Of a stretch of DNA of 64,000 nucleotides, positions 33,526-43,494 are shown one piece after another. Location of the stretch: assembly GCA_019243635.1 (NCBI GenBank), contig JAFAUB010000122.1, forward strand, positions 35,784 through 99,783, in the 5' to 3' direction. The stretch comes from Pseudonocardiales bacterium. Lineage in GTDB: Bacteria > Actinomycetota > Actinomycetes > Mycobacteriales > Pseudonocardiaceae. The number at the start of each line of letters is the position of its first letter. Within the stretch, counting starts at the first letter, position 1. A model generated the notes under the pieces. That model worked only from the letters and a program-made list of their open reading frames with translations. It did no database searches and was not told the origin of the DNA. The position numbers and the translations under genes were made by a program.

Positions 33526-34407
33526 TCAGTACCGGTAGAAGCGCTCCGCGCGTCCCTGGCGAAGCAGCGTGAGCCACTGGCGGAAAGCTCGCGGGTCTCG
33601 TTTGGTGCCCAGGAAGTACAGCCCGAACCGGAACACCTCGAGCATTCCGATTCGGCGCATCCCCGGCTGGGAGAGCAGGTAGCCGCGGTTGCGGTAGGTG
33701 TAGTAGCGCTTGATGTCATCAGCGGGGTCCTGGGCGTGGAAGTGCCCGCGCAACATCGGTTTGAACTCCGCTGAGCCGTCCGGGTGCGCGTAGGAGGCCC
33801 GCAGTGTCGTGCCGAAGCGCAGCCCGGAGCGGACCACCCGGCGGTGCATCTCCACCTCGTCACCCCGGACGAACAGCCGGTAGTCCGGGACGCCGACGAC
33901 GTCCAGCGCGTCAGCGCTGAACAGCGCGCCGTTGAAGAAGCTCGCGATGCCGGGCAGGAAGTCGGTCCCCAGCTCGCTGCGCCGCCGCTTCCAGGTCAGC
34001 CCCCGCCGCAACGGGAACGCCAGCCGCTCCGGGTCGTCGATGTTGACGACCACCGGGGAGATCACCGCGAGGTCCCGGCGCCGGGCCTCCTCGAGCAGGG
34101 TCTGCAACACCCGGACGTCCGCGGGGCATCCGTCGTCGTCAGCCAGCCAGACCCAGTCCGCGCCGAGCGCCAGGGCGTGCAGGATGCCCAGCGCGAACCC
34201 GCCCGCACCACCGAGGTTGCGCTTGGAGGGCAGGTAGGTGGACGGGATCGGGCAGTCCAGGACGACCTCCTCGGCGGGGTCCTCCGGCCCGTTGTCCACC
34301 ACCACGAGATGGTCCGGCACCCGGGTCTGCTCCGCGACCACGGCGAGCGACTTGCCCAGCAGCTCCCGCCGATGCCGAGTCACCGCGACCACAACCACCA
34401 TGCTCAT
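33526..34407 (-). CDS. glfT1: galactofuranosyltransferase GlfT1-like (GT2)
   Basis: A 293-residue GT2 enzyme: AVTRHRRELLGKSL and DHLVVVDNG at the start, the metal-binding Asp run in DWVWLADDDGCPAD, and FVRGDEVEMHRRV as the acceptor/base region. Together with Wzm/Wzt and Emb genes this is the gene order of the mycobacterial GlfT1 region, where GlfT1 adds the first galactofuranose residues to the decaprenyl-linked linker of arabinogalactan. The upstream gap to the ABC ATPase is 121 bases. Confidence 0.85.
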   Translation of the reverse strand: MSMVVVVAVTRHRRELLGKSLAVVAEQTRVPDHLVVVDNGPEDPAEEVVLDCPIPSTYLPSKRNLGGAGGFALGILHALALGADWVWLADDDGCPADVRVLQTLLEEARRRDLAVISPVVVNIDDPERLAFPLRRGLTWKRRRSELGTDFLPGIASFFNGALFSADALDVVGVPDYRLFVRGDEVEMHRRVVRSGLRFGTTLRASYAHPDGSAEFKPMLRGHFHAQDPADDIKRYYTYRNRGYLLSQPGMRRIGMLEVFRFGLYFLGTKRDPRAFRQWLTLLRQGRAERFYRY

Positions 34408-34528
34408 CTGGCGACTCCCCCATCGGCAACTGCATTCAGCGGGCTCAGCAGTCTGATTGTCGGCTCGGCCGACGGCGTGGTACGAGCCGGCCGGGTGACC
34501 ACGCCACGCCCGCGCGATGCGGCGGCGG

Positions 34529-35293
34529 TCATGGGAGCGCCCCGGCGACGCGGTCCTTGTAGTGGGACAGTACCTGGTGCAGGTCGCCCTGCTCGCGGAT
34601 CTCTCCGTGGTCCAGCCACAACGCGGAGGTGCACAGCTCGACGAGGAACTCCTCGGAGTGCGAGGCGAACACCAGGATCCCGGACCGCTCGACCAGCGCG
34701 GTGAGCCGGTCGCGAGCCTTCTCCAGAAACGCCGCGTCCACCGCGCCGATGCCCTCGTCGAGCAGCAGGATCTCCGGGTCGATGCTGGTCACCACGCCCA
34801 GCGCGAGACGGACCCGCATGCCGGTCGAGTAGGTGCGCAGCGGCATCGACAGGTAGTCGCCGAGCTCGCTGAACTCGGCGATCTCCTCGGTGCGGGTCTC
34901 CATCTGCTTGCGGGTCATGCCGAGGAACAGCCCGCGGATGATGATGTTCTCATATCCGGAGATCTCCGGGTCCATGCCGACACCGAGGTCGAAGACGGGG
35001 GCGACTCTCCCGGCGATCCGTGAGATGCCCGTGGTCGGCTCGTAGATCCCGGACAGCAGCCGCAGCAGGGTGGACTTGCCCGCCCCGTTGTGCCCGACCA
35101 GGCCGACCCGGTCGCCGTGGCGCAGTGTCAGGGTGATGTTCCGGAGCGCCTCGATGACCGGCACCTTGCTGTCGATCCCGATCCTGCCGCCGGCCCGCCC
35201 CATGGTGCCCAGTAAGGCCTTCTTCAGCGACCTGGCCTTCGCGTCGAAGATCGGGAAGTTGACGCAGGCGCCGCGCACGTCGATGGACACCAT
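34529..35293 (-). CDS. wzt: polysaccharide ABC exporter ATPase (Wzt-like)
   Basis: A 254-residue ATPase with Walker A GHNGAGKST, signature YSTGMRVRLALG and Walker B EILLLDEGIG. It is short, without the C-terminal carbohydrate-binding domain of O-antigen Wzt, like the mycobacterial Rv3781-type exporter. It would power flipping of lipid-linked galactan across the membrane with the permease that starts 7 bases upstream. Confidence 0.88.
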   Translation of the reverse strand: MVSIDVRGACVNFPIFDAKARSLKKALLGTMGRAGGRIGIDSKVPVIEALRNITLTLRHGDRVGLVGHNGAGKSTLLRLLSGIYEPTTGISRIAGRVAPVFDLGVGMDPEISGYENIIIRGLFLGMTRKQMETRTEEIAEFSELGDYLSMPLRTYSTGMRVRLALGVVTSIDPEILLLDEGIGAVDAAFLEKARDRLTALVERSGILVFASHSEEFLVELCTSALWLDHGEIREQGDLHQVLSHYKDRVAGALP

Positions 35294-35300
35294 TGTGCTA

Positions 35301-36146
35301 TCACACCCAGTAGGAGACTCGAGCCCGGTAGTTGCGCAGGACCAGCAGCGCTGCCGCCCACCCCAGCACAGTGATGGCCAAGGTCACCACCCAGTGCCGA
35401 AGCTCGAAGGACTCACCGATCATCGGTCGGCGCAGGATCTCGACGAAGTGCAGGAACGGGTTGATCTCGGCCAGCCGGGCCCGCTCACCGACCGCGCCGC
35501 CCTTGCTCCTGAGCTGCTCGTAGTCCCACACGATCGGCGTCATGAAGAACATCAGGGTGACGACGCTGGCGGCCACCGGGGGGACGTCCCGGTACCGGGT
35601 GGCGATGACTCCGATCACGATCGTCACCGCGGCACCGTTGAGCACGATCACCGCCAGCGCCGGCACCGCCAGCAGGATGCCCCACCCCAGCGGGCGCGGG
35701 AAGATCAGGATCAGCGCGAGCCAGACCAGCACGTTGTGCCCGAAGAACAGCAGCTGTCGCCAGACCAGCCGAAAGACGTGCACGCTCAACGGCGCGGGCA
35801 GGTGCTTGATCAGGCCCTCGTTGCGGATGAAGATCTCCGCGCCCTCGTTGACACAACCCGCCATGAACTGCCAGATGATCAGTCCGACAGCCAGGTAGGG
35901 CAGGAAGTCGTGCAGTTGCTGGCCGAGCAGCGCCGCGTAGAGGACGCCCATGCCCAGCGCCTGGATGCCCAGGCTGATGGTGATCCAGAATGGGCCGATC
36001 ACCGAGCGCCGGTAGCCCTGCTTGATGTCCTGCCAGCCCAGGTGCCCCCACAGCCCACGCTGCAGCCACCCGGCCCGTAGGTCACCCACCGCCCGCTCCC
36101 AGCTCCGGGAGCCTGCGATCTCAGGTGCCGCCGCAGTGCACTGCAT
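35301..36146 (-). CDS. wzm: polysaccharide ABC exporter permease (Wzm-like)
   Basis: A 281-residue ABC-2 type permease: an amphipathic N-terminus (RGLWGHLGWQDIKQGYRRSV) and about six membrane helices, ending in NYRARVSYWV. The stop lies 7 bases before the ATPase start, so the pair is co-translated. Partner of Wzt in export of lipid-linked galactan. Confidence 0.88.
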   Translation of the reverse strand: MQCTAAAPEIAGSRSWERAVGDLRAGWLQRGLWGHLGWQDIKQGYRRSVIGPFWITISLGIQALGMGVLYAALLGQQLHDFLPYLAVGLIIWQFMAGCVNEGAEIFIRNEGLIKHLPAPLSVHVFRLVWRQLLFFGHNVLVWLALILIFPRPLGWGILLAVPALAVIVLNGAAVTIVIGVIATRYRDVPPVAASVVTLMFFMTPIVWDYEQLRSKGGAVGERARLAEINPFLHFVEILRRPMIGESFELRHWVVTLAITVLGWAAALLVLRNYRARVSYWV

Positions 36147-36419
36147 GATCCGCGAGAATACCCGGACGGATCCCTCGACAGCGGGCGCGGGCGCCGAGGT
36201 ACCCCCTCGAGCCGCACACAGCGGGTGCGCTCAGCCTGTCGAGCTCGGCGCATACAGAGCATCGCGACGCGGTGCGGACGTGCTCACTCACGTCGCCAGC
36301 GCCCCCATCCGGTCGGTGATCTTCCTGAGCGCGGCCGGCGGATCGGTCTCAAGCGTGGCGGCCGCCTGCCGGTAAGCGTCGTCGGCTTGAGTTCAAACGG
36401 TGCGCGCGATACCGCCCTT

Positions 36420-36638
36420 GACCTGGGGCAGATGCAGAATCCCGACCTCGCCCACCCCGAGTGGGAACCGCAGTTCGTCGACTATCTCTACCTCTCGTTC
36501 ACCAACGCCACCGCCTTCAGCCCCACCGACGTCATGCCGCTGTCCCGGTGGGCCAAGCTGACCATGCTCGGACAGTCCCTGGTCTCGCTGGTCACCTTAG
36601 CTCTCGTCATCGCCCGTGCGGTCGACATCCTCAGATAA
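36420..36638 (+). pseudogene. DUF1345 membrane protein, C-terminal fragment
   Basis: About 70 residues, from PDLAHPEWEPQFVDYLYLSF through FSPTDVMPLSRWAKLTMLGQ to a final membrane helix, match the C-terminus of DUF1345 proteins. The frame upstream (to 36225) has no family likeness. Gene remnant. The gap 36147-36420 contains only a fragment of the MITE sequence near 36233-36260. Confidence 0.7.
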
Positions 36639-36650
36639 CAGGCCCCGACG

Positions 36651-36752
36651 TCCGGCAAAGACGAGATGTTCGCGCGCACCGATGTCGCCGAGAGTCCATG
36701 GTATGTCGTGGACAGCGAGGACAAGCGGCGGGCGCGTATCAACATGATGGCT
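36651..36752 (+). pseudogene. polyphosphate kinase 2 fragment
   Basis: Thirty-four codons read SGKDEMFARTDVAESPWYVV then DSEDKRRARINMMA, the C-terminal block of PPK2, before the likeness ends. No start and no remaining domain. The region 36760-37456 shows no gene that I can support. Confidence 0.7.
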
Positions 36753-37456
36753 CCCAGCGGCCACTGCGGGAGGCACAGACCTACGTTCCCGACCACACCG
36801 CCGCGCCGGCGTGAGCTTCGCTGTCCGCGGTAGCCGGCGGACATCGGCGACCACGCTGGGTGCCACACCCGCCGCGATACGCCAGGCCTTGAGCACGGGT
36901 GTCTGGGGTAGGTTGGGGTGGCCCAGATGAGGCGGACGCCGCGCTCGGGCCCCTCTGGGGTGGAAAGCTGCCGGTGGCGTGGGTTCGTTCCGCTGGTCAG
37001 GTCGTTCGTTTCGGTGCGGGGGAGCAGCGTCATACCCAGGCGGAGTGTGGGGAGTTCGGTGAGCTTGCGGGAGGGTTCGCCGGCCGGGGTCCGCCTGGTG
37101 ATCAGGTGGCGGTGCCAGGCCGGCAGGGGGGCTCAACACGCCATGTCCGTCCGCGTCGGCCCGGCATTCATCCCCACTAGCGTCGGCACTACCGTCCCCC
37201 GGTGACAGCTCGATCCCCCGAAGCCGTGGCGGTGCGCTGGTGCGCTGAGGCCAAGGTTCAACACCGAGGACCTCTCCAGTGGCGCGGGAAAACCGGCCGC
37301 GACGGTAGCGCCGGATCGTAAACGGGCACGGCGGTGGGCTGTGGCGCAGCCCCAGTAGGGACGATCACGCTGCCCGACACCAGGGCACCATCCGCACCAG
37401 CTCGTGCCCAGGCCGCCGGACGATCAACCCCAGTGGCGTGAACCAGGGAGGGTGAG

Positions 37457-37876
37457 ATGAACTGGACATGGAACATCCGTACCCGCGACGGGGCGATGAA
37501 CGGGCTTGAGTTCGCCCGTTGCACCACCGCCGGCGGGTTCGCTCGAGTGCTTGTCCACGCCGCACCGGCAAAAGCGAAGATCGAAATTTTCGCCGGCGAC
37601 GACCGGGTCGTGGCCCGTGGCGATCTCGACCGCCACGGTGACTACTCCCCGATGACCTTGGTCGAACTCGAGGGGTCGACGCTGCGCCGCAGCGAGGTGT
37701 GGCCCACCGAGGAGCTTTACGGGCTACCCGTGCTGCTCGCCGGCGGCGAGGTAGGCATTCTCCAGAAGTGGCATCACGCCGAGGACCACAGTTGGTGGCG
37801 GTGGTCCCTGGAGTTCTCCAACCACACCGGCCGTCCTGACGACTGGGCACCACCTGGCCGGCAGATCCACCGCTGA
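37457..37876 (+). CDS. hypothetical protein (139 aa)
   Basis: ATG 37457 has GGGAGG 4-9 bases upstream. The 139-residue product looks like a compact soluble protein (many Trp, for example HHAEDHSWWRWSLEFSNHTG) with no signal peptide, membrane segment or motif that I recognise. It stands alone between gene remnants. Confidence 0.55.
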   Translation: MNWTWNIRTRDGAMNGLEFARCTTAGGFARVLVHAAPAKAKIEIFAGDDRVVARGDLDRHGDYSPMTLVELEGSTLRRSEVWPTEELYGLPVLLAGGEVGILQKWHHAEDHSWWRWSLEFSNHTGRPDDWAPPGRQIHR

Positions 37877-38157
37877 CAGCTCGGCGTCGCGGACCGCCCC
37901 CACCGGCGTTCGGCGAGGGTGGCCATCCTCGCCGGCGTCGCTGTCCACCGCGTAGGCGTGTCGCGCTAGGTGCAACGCCTCACGCCGATCGTCGGTGAGC
38001 TGGGCTGCGGTGGATTCCATGGCTTGGCCGCTGGGGTAAGTAGCGTGGAGCAGCCTGTTGTGTGGGGGTTAGTTATCACAGTACAGCGTCAGGGCCCAGC
38101 TCGATCATCGACCGGGCACACAGCGGCTCCGGGCGGCACCAACGGTGCGCAGGAGAA

Positions 38158-38185
38158 GGGGGCCCGGCCGTTCGGCCGGGCCCCC
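38158..38185. terminator. 12-bp G+C hairpin
   Basis: 38158-38169 pairs exactly with 38174-38185 around a 4-base loop (gttc). No T-run follows. It lies 282 bases after the stop at 37876 and before an IS3 fragment on the other strand. Probable terminator. The rest of 37877-38540 shows no gene. Confidence 0.55.
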
Positions 38186-38539
38186 GCGAGGGAATGAACC
38201 TGTCTTGACTCCTTGATGTACACCGAAACGTCGCGGCGGCCACCTCCATCTCGACCGTTCCTCAACCTCCTGTGTTCTCTTGTGCACCTGCCCTTTGCGC
38301 CGCCTCGCGCGAGCGCTTCTCGGACCGTCCACCGTTGTTGTCGGCGCATTTTGTATCACCCGCGCCCAGCGCCGTCAAGCCCCGAACCGGATCCTCGGAG
38401 CTGACCCGCCCCGACAACACCCTCGGAGCGGCGCTCGATCCGTGAAGCGATCCGCACCCTGGCCAGCGGGCCTGGCGCGGGGGACTGCCGATCCCTCACT
38501 GTGGTGGCGGGTGCGACTGTCAAGCCGGGGGTGGCCCCG

Positions 38540-38797
38540 AGGGGTGCAGCTCGACGTTCTCGCCGTAGGCCGGGGCCCGGTGGGGTGCTCGGTGATGCCG
38601 GTGACCCACAGCCGGTTCGGTCCTTCGACGGTGAAGTTTCGGTTGACCAGGTCCGAGCTGGGTTGGGCGTTCAGGTGGCGGACGGTGCAGCCGCGGCGTC
38701 GGCGCCGGTAGAGGCCCTGGATGCCGGCCTGGTGCATCAGCCTGATACCAAGACCCTTCGCCGACTCAGCGATCGGTTTGGCCCCCTGACGGGCCAA
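38540..38797 (-). pseudogene. IS3-family transposase fragment (orfB)
   Basis: The frame reads GLGIRLMHQAGIQGLYRRRR, then SSDLVNRNFTVEGPNRLWVT and ITEHPTG, which is the start of the IS3 orfB catalytic region; then the likeness ends with the rest of the DDE domain missing. Insertion sequence remnant. Confidence 0.75.
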
Positions 38798-38949
38798 CTC
38801 AGCGCATGACTACGAAACTCAGGAGGATGGGGAGCAGGCACGGCATGATCCTTCCTGATGGCCGAGGCCGTCTCAGGTCGGGTGTCCGTGCTACGGGGGG
38901 AGGCTCACCCTTGTCCCGCTCTCCTGATCTGGTGGGCTGGTGTTGCCTT

Positions 38950-41187
38950 TCAGCCGGCTCGGGTGGGGAAGCGTTTCCAGACGCGGTGGGTCCTGAGGAG
39001 GTCGGTGAGTTGTTCGAGGACGTCGGTCGGTGTGTTCGCGAGGACGATTCCTGGGGCGTCGGTCGGGCAGCCGGTGGCGGCGAGGACGTCGGCGGCAGCA
39101 CCCCAGCCGCCGATGGTCTTGGCGTGGCGGAACGCTTCGGCGAGCATGAGCAGGATGCGGGGGTCCACTGCCGCGTTGGGTCCGGTGGTTTTCGCGTCGA
39201 GGGGGGCTTGGGCGTCATGTGCTGGGGCGACAGGGCCGCCGGCGATGAGGAGAGCATCGAACTCGATGGATCGGGCCGTGAGGAATGTGCGTTGGACGGG
39301 CAGCGGTGTGTCTCGCCCGCCGCTAAGCATGCCGGCTTTCGGCGCGATGATCAGCGGCACCATCCCGGCGGCGAAGATTTCCCTCCGGACTGTGCGCAGG
39401 TCCTTCAGGTCTGGGTCATCGCCGACGACGATGCCGATGATGCGCCCGGTCACCGGCCAGCTCTGACCGATCTGAGACAGGGCCGCACTGGGCTCCACGT
39501 CCGCCAGCTTTTCCGTCGGCTTGGGTGCCGGCAGGTCCAAACCCTCGGCGACCCCGGCGCAGAGGCCGGGATCGATGTTGGCGAGCACCTGCAGCATCCG
39601 TTCCCGGATCGCGGTCTCATAGCACTTGCCGAGTTCGAAGGTGAACGCCTGGATCGTGTGGTCTTTCTCAACGGGGGAGAGGCTGAGCCAAAACATCCGC
39701 GGTTGACTGTAGTGGTCAGCGAACGATGCGGGTTTCTCCCGCACCGCGTGCCCCGCGGCGACGACGCTGGGCACGTCGACGAACGCGCCGAGGTCGTCCC
39801 CAGCGAGGAACGGGCAGCCACCGTCGAGTGACTGCGGCCGATAAGGGGCGACACCGGAGTGCACCGCGTCCTGGTGGAGTCCGTCGCGGAGCATGTCGTT
39901 GACCGGCACGTGGGGTCGATTGATCGGAATCTGGGCAAAGTTCGGCCCACCGAGGCGGGTGAGTTGCGTGTCGAGGTAGGAGAACATCCGGGCGGCCAGC
40001 AGCGGGTCGTCGGTGACGTCAATCCCGGGCACGAGATGACCGGTGTGGAAGGCGACCTGTTCGGTCTCGGCGAAGAAGTTCGTCGGGTTGGCGTTCAGCG
40101 TCATCATGCCGATCGGCTGAACGGGGGCCAATTCCTCCGGGACCAGCTTCGTCGGGTCGAGCAGGTCGATGCCCTCGAACATCTGGTCCTCGGTGTCGGG
40201 GAAGGTCTGGATCCCCAGCTCCCATTGCGGGAACGCGCCCGCCTCGATCGCGTCGGCCAGGTCACGGCGGTGGAAGTCCGGGTCGACACCGGCTGCGATC
40301 TGGGCCTCCTCCCACACCAGCGAATGCACCCCTGCCGTCGGTTTCCAGTGGAACTTCACCAGGGTCGTGTTGCCTTTGGCGTCCACCAACCGGAAGGTGT
40401 GCACCCCGAAGCCCTCCATCGTGCGCCACGAGCGGGGCAGGCCGCGGTCGGACATGTTCCACAGCGTGTGGTGGGTGGCCTCGGTGTGCAGCGACACGAA
40501 ATCCCAGAACGTGTCATGAGCGCTCTGAGCCTGCGGGATCTCCCGATCGGGATGAGGCTTCGCGGCATGCACCACGTCGGGGAACTTGATCCCGTCCTGG
40601 ATGAAGAACACCGGGATGTTGTTGCCCACCAGGTCGAAGTTGCCCTCTTCGGTGTAGAATTTCGTCGCAAACCCCCGGGTGTCACGCACCGTGTCCGCCG
40701 ACCCCCGCGAGCCCAGTACAGTGGAGAACCGGACGAACACCGGCGTCTGGACACCCTTGGCCAGAAACCTCGCTCTGGACAGCTTCGCGGCGGACCCGTA
40801 AGACTCGAACACCCCATGTGCCGCCGCCCCCCGGGCGTGCACGACCCGCTCCGGGATGCGCTCATGATCGAAATGCATCACCTTCTCCCGCAGATGGTGA
40901 TCACGCAGTAACGTCGGACCCCGCACCCCCGCCGTCAGGGAGTGATCGGTCTCCCGCAACCGGACCCCCTGCGCCGTCGTCAGATACGAACCCTCCTGCG
41001 CCCGCGGCCACTCCAGCCCCTCCACCACAACACCGGTAGCCGACACCACCGCCGGAGCGCTCTGATCCGCCTTCGGCGGCAACGGCGCACGCGGCTCGGT
41101 CGGCTCCGCCACCGTCGGAGGCTCAACGCCCGGCACCCCGGGAACCAACTCCTCCGACGCGACAGCGGCGGACTTCTTCGACGGCAT
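38950..41187 (-). CDS. katE: large-subunit catalase HPII-type
   Basis: A 745-residue clade 2 catalase. The active-site His is in RVVHARGAAAHG, the Asn in DLVGNNIPVFFIQD, and the haem-ligand Tyr in RMFSYLDTQLTRLGG. After about residue 560 comes the extra C-terminal domain of the DJ-1/PfpI-like (class I glutamine amidotransferase-like) fold that marks HPII. The N-terminal 70 residues are low-complexity. It breaks down hydrogen peroxide in the cytoplasm, often in stationary phase. It stands alone between IS remnants. ATG 41187 has GGAGGT upstream. Confidence 0.95.
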   Translation of the reverse strand: MPSKKSAAVASEELVPGVPGVEPPTVAEPTEPRAPLPPKADQSAPAVVSATGVVVEGLEWPRAQEGSYLTTAQGVRLRETDHSLTAGVRGPTLLRDHHLREKVMHFDHERIPERVVHARGAAAHGVFESYGSAAKLSRARFLAKGVQTPVFVRFSTVLGSRGSADTVRDTRGFATKFYTEEGNFDLVGNNIPVFFIQDGIKFPDVVHAAKPHPDREIPQAQSAHDTFWDFVSLHTEATHHTLWNMSDRGLPRSWRTMEGFGVHTFRLVDAKGNTTLVKFHWKPTAGVHSLVWEEAQIAAGVDPDFHRRDLADAIEAGAFPQWELGIQTFPDTEDQMFEGIDLLDPTKLVPEELAPVQPIGMMTLNANPTNFFAETEQVAFHTGHLVPGIDVTDDPLLAARMFSYLDTQLTRLGGPNFAQIPINRPHVPVNDMLRDGLHQDAVHSGVAPYRPQSLDGGCPFLAGDDLGAFVDVPSVVAAGHAVREKPASFADHYSQPRMFWLSLSPVEKDHTIQAFTFELGKCYETAIRERMLQVLANIDPGLCAGVAEGLDLPAPKPTEKLADVEPSAALSQIGQSWPVTGRIIGIVVGDDPDLKDLRTVRREIFAAGMVPLIIAPKAGMLSGGRDTPLPVQRTFLTARSIEFDALLIAGGPVAPAHDAQAPLDAKTTGPNAAVDPRILLMLAEAFRHAKTIGGWGAAADVLAATGCPTDAPGIVLANTPTDVLEQLTDLLRTHRVWKRFPTRAG

Positions 41188-41309
41188 CAGACCTCCAAGT
41201 CATCGCGCGGCGACCACCACCACGCGACCTCCGCATACCCCACCACACAGCCGACCAACCCCACTCCCGCGCGGATCACGCACAATCACGACACCACCAG
41301 AATCGGCCG

Positions 41310-41930
41310 CTACACCAAAGGCTGTTGGCGGCCACGAGATCCTGAACCCGCGCACCGGCCGCAGCCGGGACTTCAACCGTCCATGATCGGTTTTGATCGG
41401 GTCGTCCGCGTACGTCTCCATGACATGGCAGGCGGGGGGCACCAGCTCATCCAGTACCCGTGGGTAAGCCTGTGCCCGGTCGGTCGTCACCTCAGTGGGA
41501 GGTGTGCCGTGCCGCAGCGCGCGGGCGAAGAACCGGCGGGTGGCCACCAGATCCGGCGACCCTGACATAGGTCCCCTCGACGAACCAGCGATCTCCCGGG
41601 GCGTGCGCCGGCAGGGCCGCGCCACGTCGATGAGCGGTGGCGTGAACCGCTGCACCCAGCGGTAGACCGTGGCGTGACCCCCCACCACACCGTGGCGTGA
41701 CCCACCACCACACCCCGCTCGGACAGCCGCTCCTCGACATCACGGTAAGACAGTCCGTAGCGCAGGTACCAGCGCACCGCCAGCACGATGACCTCACGAG
41801 GGAACCGGAACCCAGCAGAGCCGGACCCCGGCGGAGGCACTCGACGGTGACGACAAGCACAGCCTGCCCCAGCCAGTGATCCGCCAACGCAACAGTCCCG
41901 CTTCGCTGCCAGGCGTAGCTGCGGGTCACG
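41310..41930 (-). pseudogene. IS6-family transposase remnant, left of the polysaccharide cluster
   Basis: Several frames carry IS6 pieces: RFPREVIVLAVRWYLRYGLS and YRDVEERLSERGVV, then GDRWFVEGTYVRVAG, then RRFFARALRHGTPPTEVTTD and HGRLKSRLRPVRG. A tandem duplication of about 22 bp (41666-41710) and other frameshifts disrupt the gene. The stretch 41931-42268 holds no gene and probably the promoter of the sugar-nucleotide operon. Confidence 0.75.
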
Positions 41931-42268
41931 GTCCTTCTCGCGACTCTGCCGGAGCCCTGGGTAGTCGCGCCGTTACAAATTGGTCACTGTGACACGATTG
42001 CCGTTCCACGGCTTGGTAACCATGCGCAGTAACGCTGCCGGTCCTTCGTGCGACTGTTGAGGCAGAACTACGCGGAAGGGGTTGCGTGAAACGGTTAGCC
42101 CACACGGCAAGTGTCACTTTTTGCCCGCCTGCGGAGTAGGTGACGTTTAGGGGACGTTCATGCGCCGGCATGGACCTGCTTACGGGCGACCCCTTCCCGG
42201 AATATCAATTTTTTCGGCGCCCTGTGACGACGGGCGGGCACCGATGATTCCCTCGGCTGGAGAGAGCT

Positions 42269-43438
42269 ATGCGTATTGTCGTCACCGGAGGTGCGGGTTT
42301 CATTGGGTCGCACATATGTGATTTTCTGTTACACCGCAACGACAGTGTTGTCTGTATCGATGACCTGTCGACGGGCAACCTGGCCAATATCAGCGACCTA
42401 CTGAGCAATCGGTGGTTCCGCTTCGTTCGGGCCGATGTGTCCGCTGGGCTTGAGGTGCATGGGCGCGTGGATGCCGTGGCCCATTTTGCCAGTCCCGCCT
42501 CGCCGCCGGACTACCTGCGGCGCCCATTGGAGACGTTGGCTGTAGGCAGCCGTGGTACGGAGAACGCATTGCGTCTGGCGGATCGTTCGGGCGCCCGCTT
42601 CGTGCTGGCCTCGACCAGTGAGGTTTATGGGGACCCAGTCGAGCACCCACAGCGTGAGGGCTACTGGGGAAACGTCAACCCGGTGGGACCTCGCAGTGTG
42701 TACGACGAGGCTAAAAGATACGCAGAGGCGGTGACGATGGCGTACCACCGTCACCGCGGCGTGAACACAGGAATCTTACGGATTTTCAATACGTATGGAC
42801 CTCGAATGCGTCCGGAGGACGGCCGTGTCGTGTCGAGCTTTATTACCCAGGCTCTGAACGGCCAGGCTCTCACGATCTACGGCGACGGCACACAGACCCG
42901 CAGTTTCTGCTATGTTGACGACCTGGTCCGCGGCGTCGTCAGCATGATTGACTCGGACGAGGTGGGCCCGATCAACCTGGGCTGTCCCGACGAGCGCACC
43001 GTCGCTGAGCTGGCCGAGCTGGTGCTGAAGCTGACGGGGTCGCACTCGGTGGTGCAGTACTACCCACTGCCAACCGACGACCCCACGCGCCGCCGTCCCG
43101 ATATTACCCTCGCGACAGCGCGACTGGGCTGGTGTCCGGAGGTGTCCACTGAGGAGGGCTTGCAGCGCACCAGCGCCTGGTTCCGCTGCCAGGACACTCG
43201 TGCTGCTGCGGCGGCCCTGGTCGGTGGCCAGCTCGACGGACAATCCCCGCCACGTTTATCGGAGATCTCGTGGTCTGACCCTGTAGTCGGCCCGCAAGGC
43301 CAGCAGCGCTCTCGGCCTGCTGCCGACGTGGGCGATCCCACCATCCAGGACGACTGCGGCGCTCATCGCCCTGCTCTTCAAGGCGAGTTCACCACCACAG
43401 CCGTCACGACGTCGGGCTCTACCTGCTTGGCGGACTGA
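42269..43438 (+). CDS. UDP-glucuronate decarboxylase-like epimerase (UDP-xylose synthase)
   Basis: A 389-residue short-chain dehydrogenase with TGGAGFIGSH at residues 6-15, LASTSEVYGDP and the catalytic YxxxK as SVYDEAKRYAE, then RIFNTYGPRM and DGTQTRSFCYVDDLVRG. These match UDP-glucuronate decarboxylase, which turns UDP-GlcA into UDP-xylose. The family ends near residue 315; the last 70 residues (QDTRAAAAALVGGQ onward) are extra and look unstructured. Shine-Dalgarno GGAGAGAG. First gene of an operon with GalE, UDP-glucose dehydrogenase and a processive glycosyltransferase. Confidence 0.85.
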   Translation: MRIVVTGGAGFIGSHICDFLLHRNDSVVCIDDLSTGNLANISDLLSNRWFRFVRADVSAGLEVHGRVDAVAHFASPASPPDYLRRPLETLAVGSRGTENALRLADRSGARFVLASTSEVYGDPVEHPQREGYWGNVNPVGPRSVYDEAKRYAEAVTMAYHRHRGVNTGILRIFNTYGPRMRPEDGRVVSSFITQALNGQALTIYGDGTQTRSFCYVDDLVRGVVSMIDSDEVGPINLGCPDERTVAELAELVLKLTGSHSVVQYYPLPTDDPTRRRPDITLATARLGWCPEVSTEEGLQRTSAWFRCQDTRAAAAALVGGQLDGQSPPRLSEISWSDPVVGPQGQQRSRPAADVGDPTIQDDCGAHRPALQGEFTTTAVTTSGSTCLAD

Positions 43439-43494
43439 CCTACGCGCTCATGCCCTGACGGCGCGGGCGGTTGGCGCAAGACGAAAGGCCTGAC

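Noticed and set aside
36813..37200. Plus and minus frames between the PPK2 fragment and the 37457 gene
   Set aside because: Low-complexity Pro/Arg- or Gly-rich translations without known motifs; probably debris.
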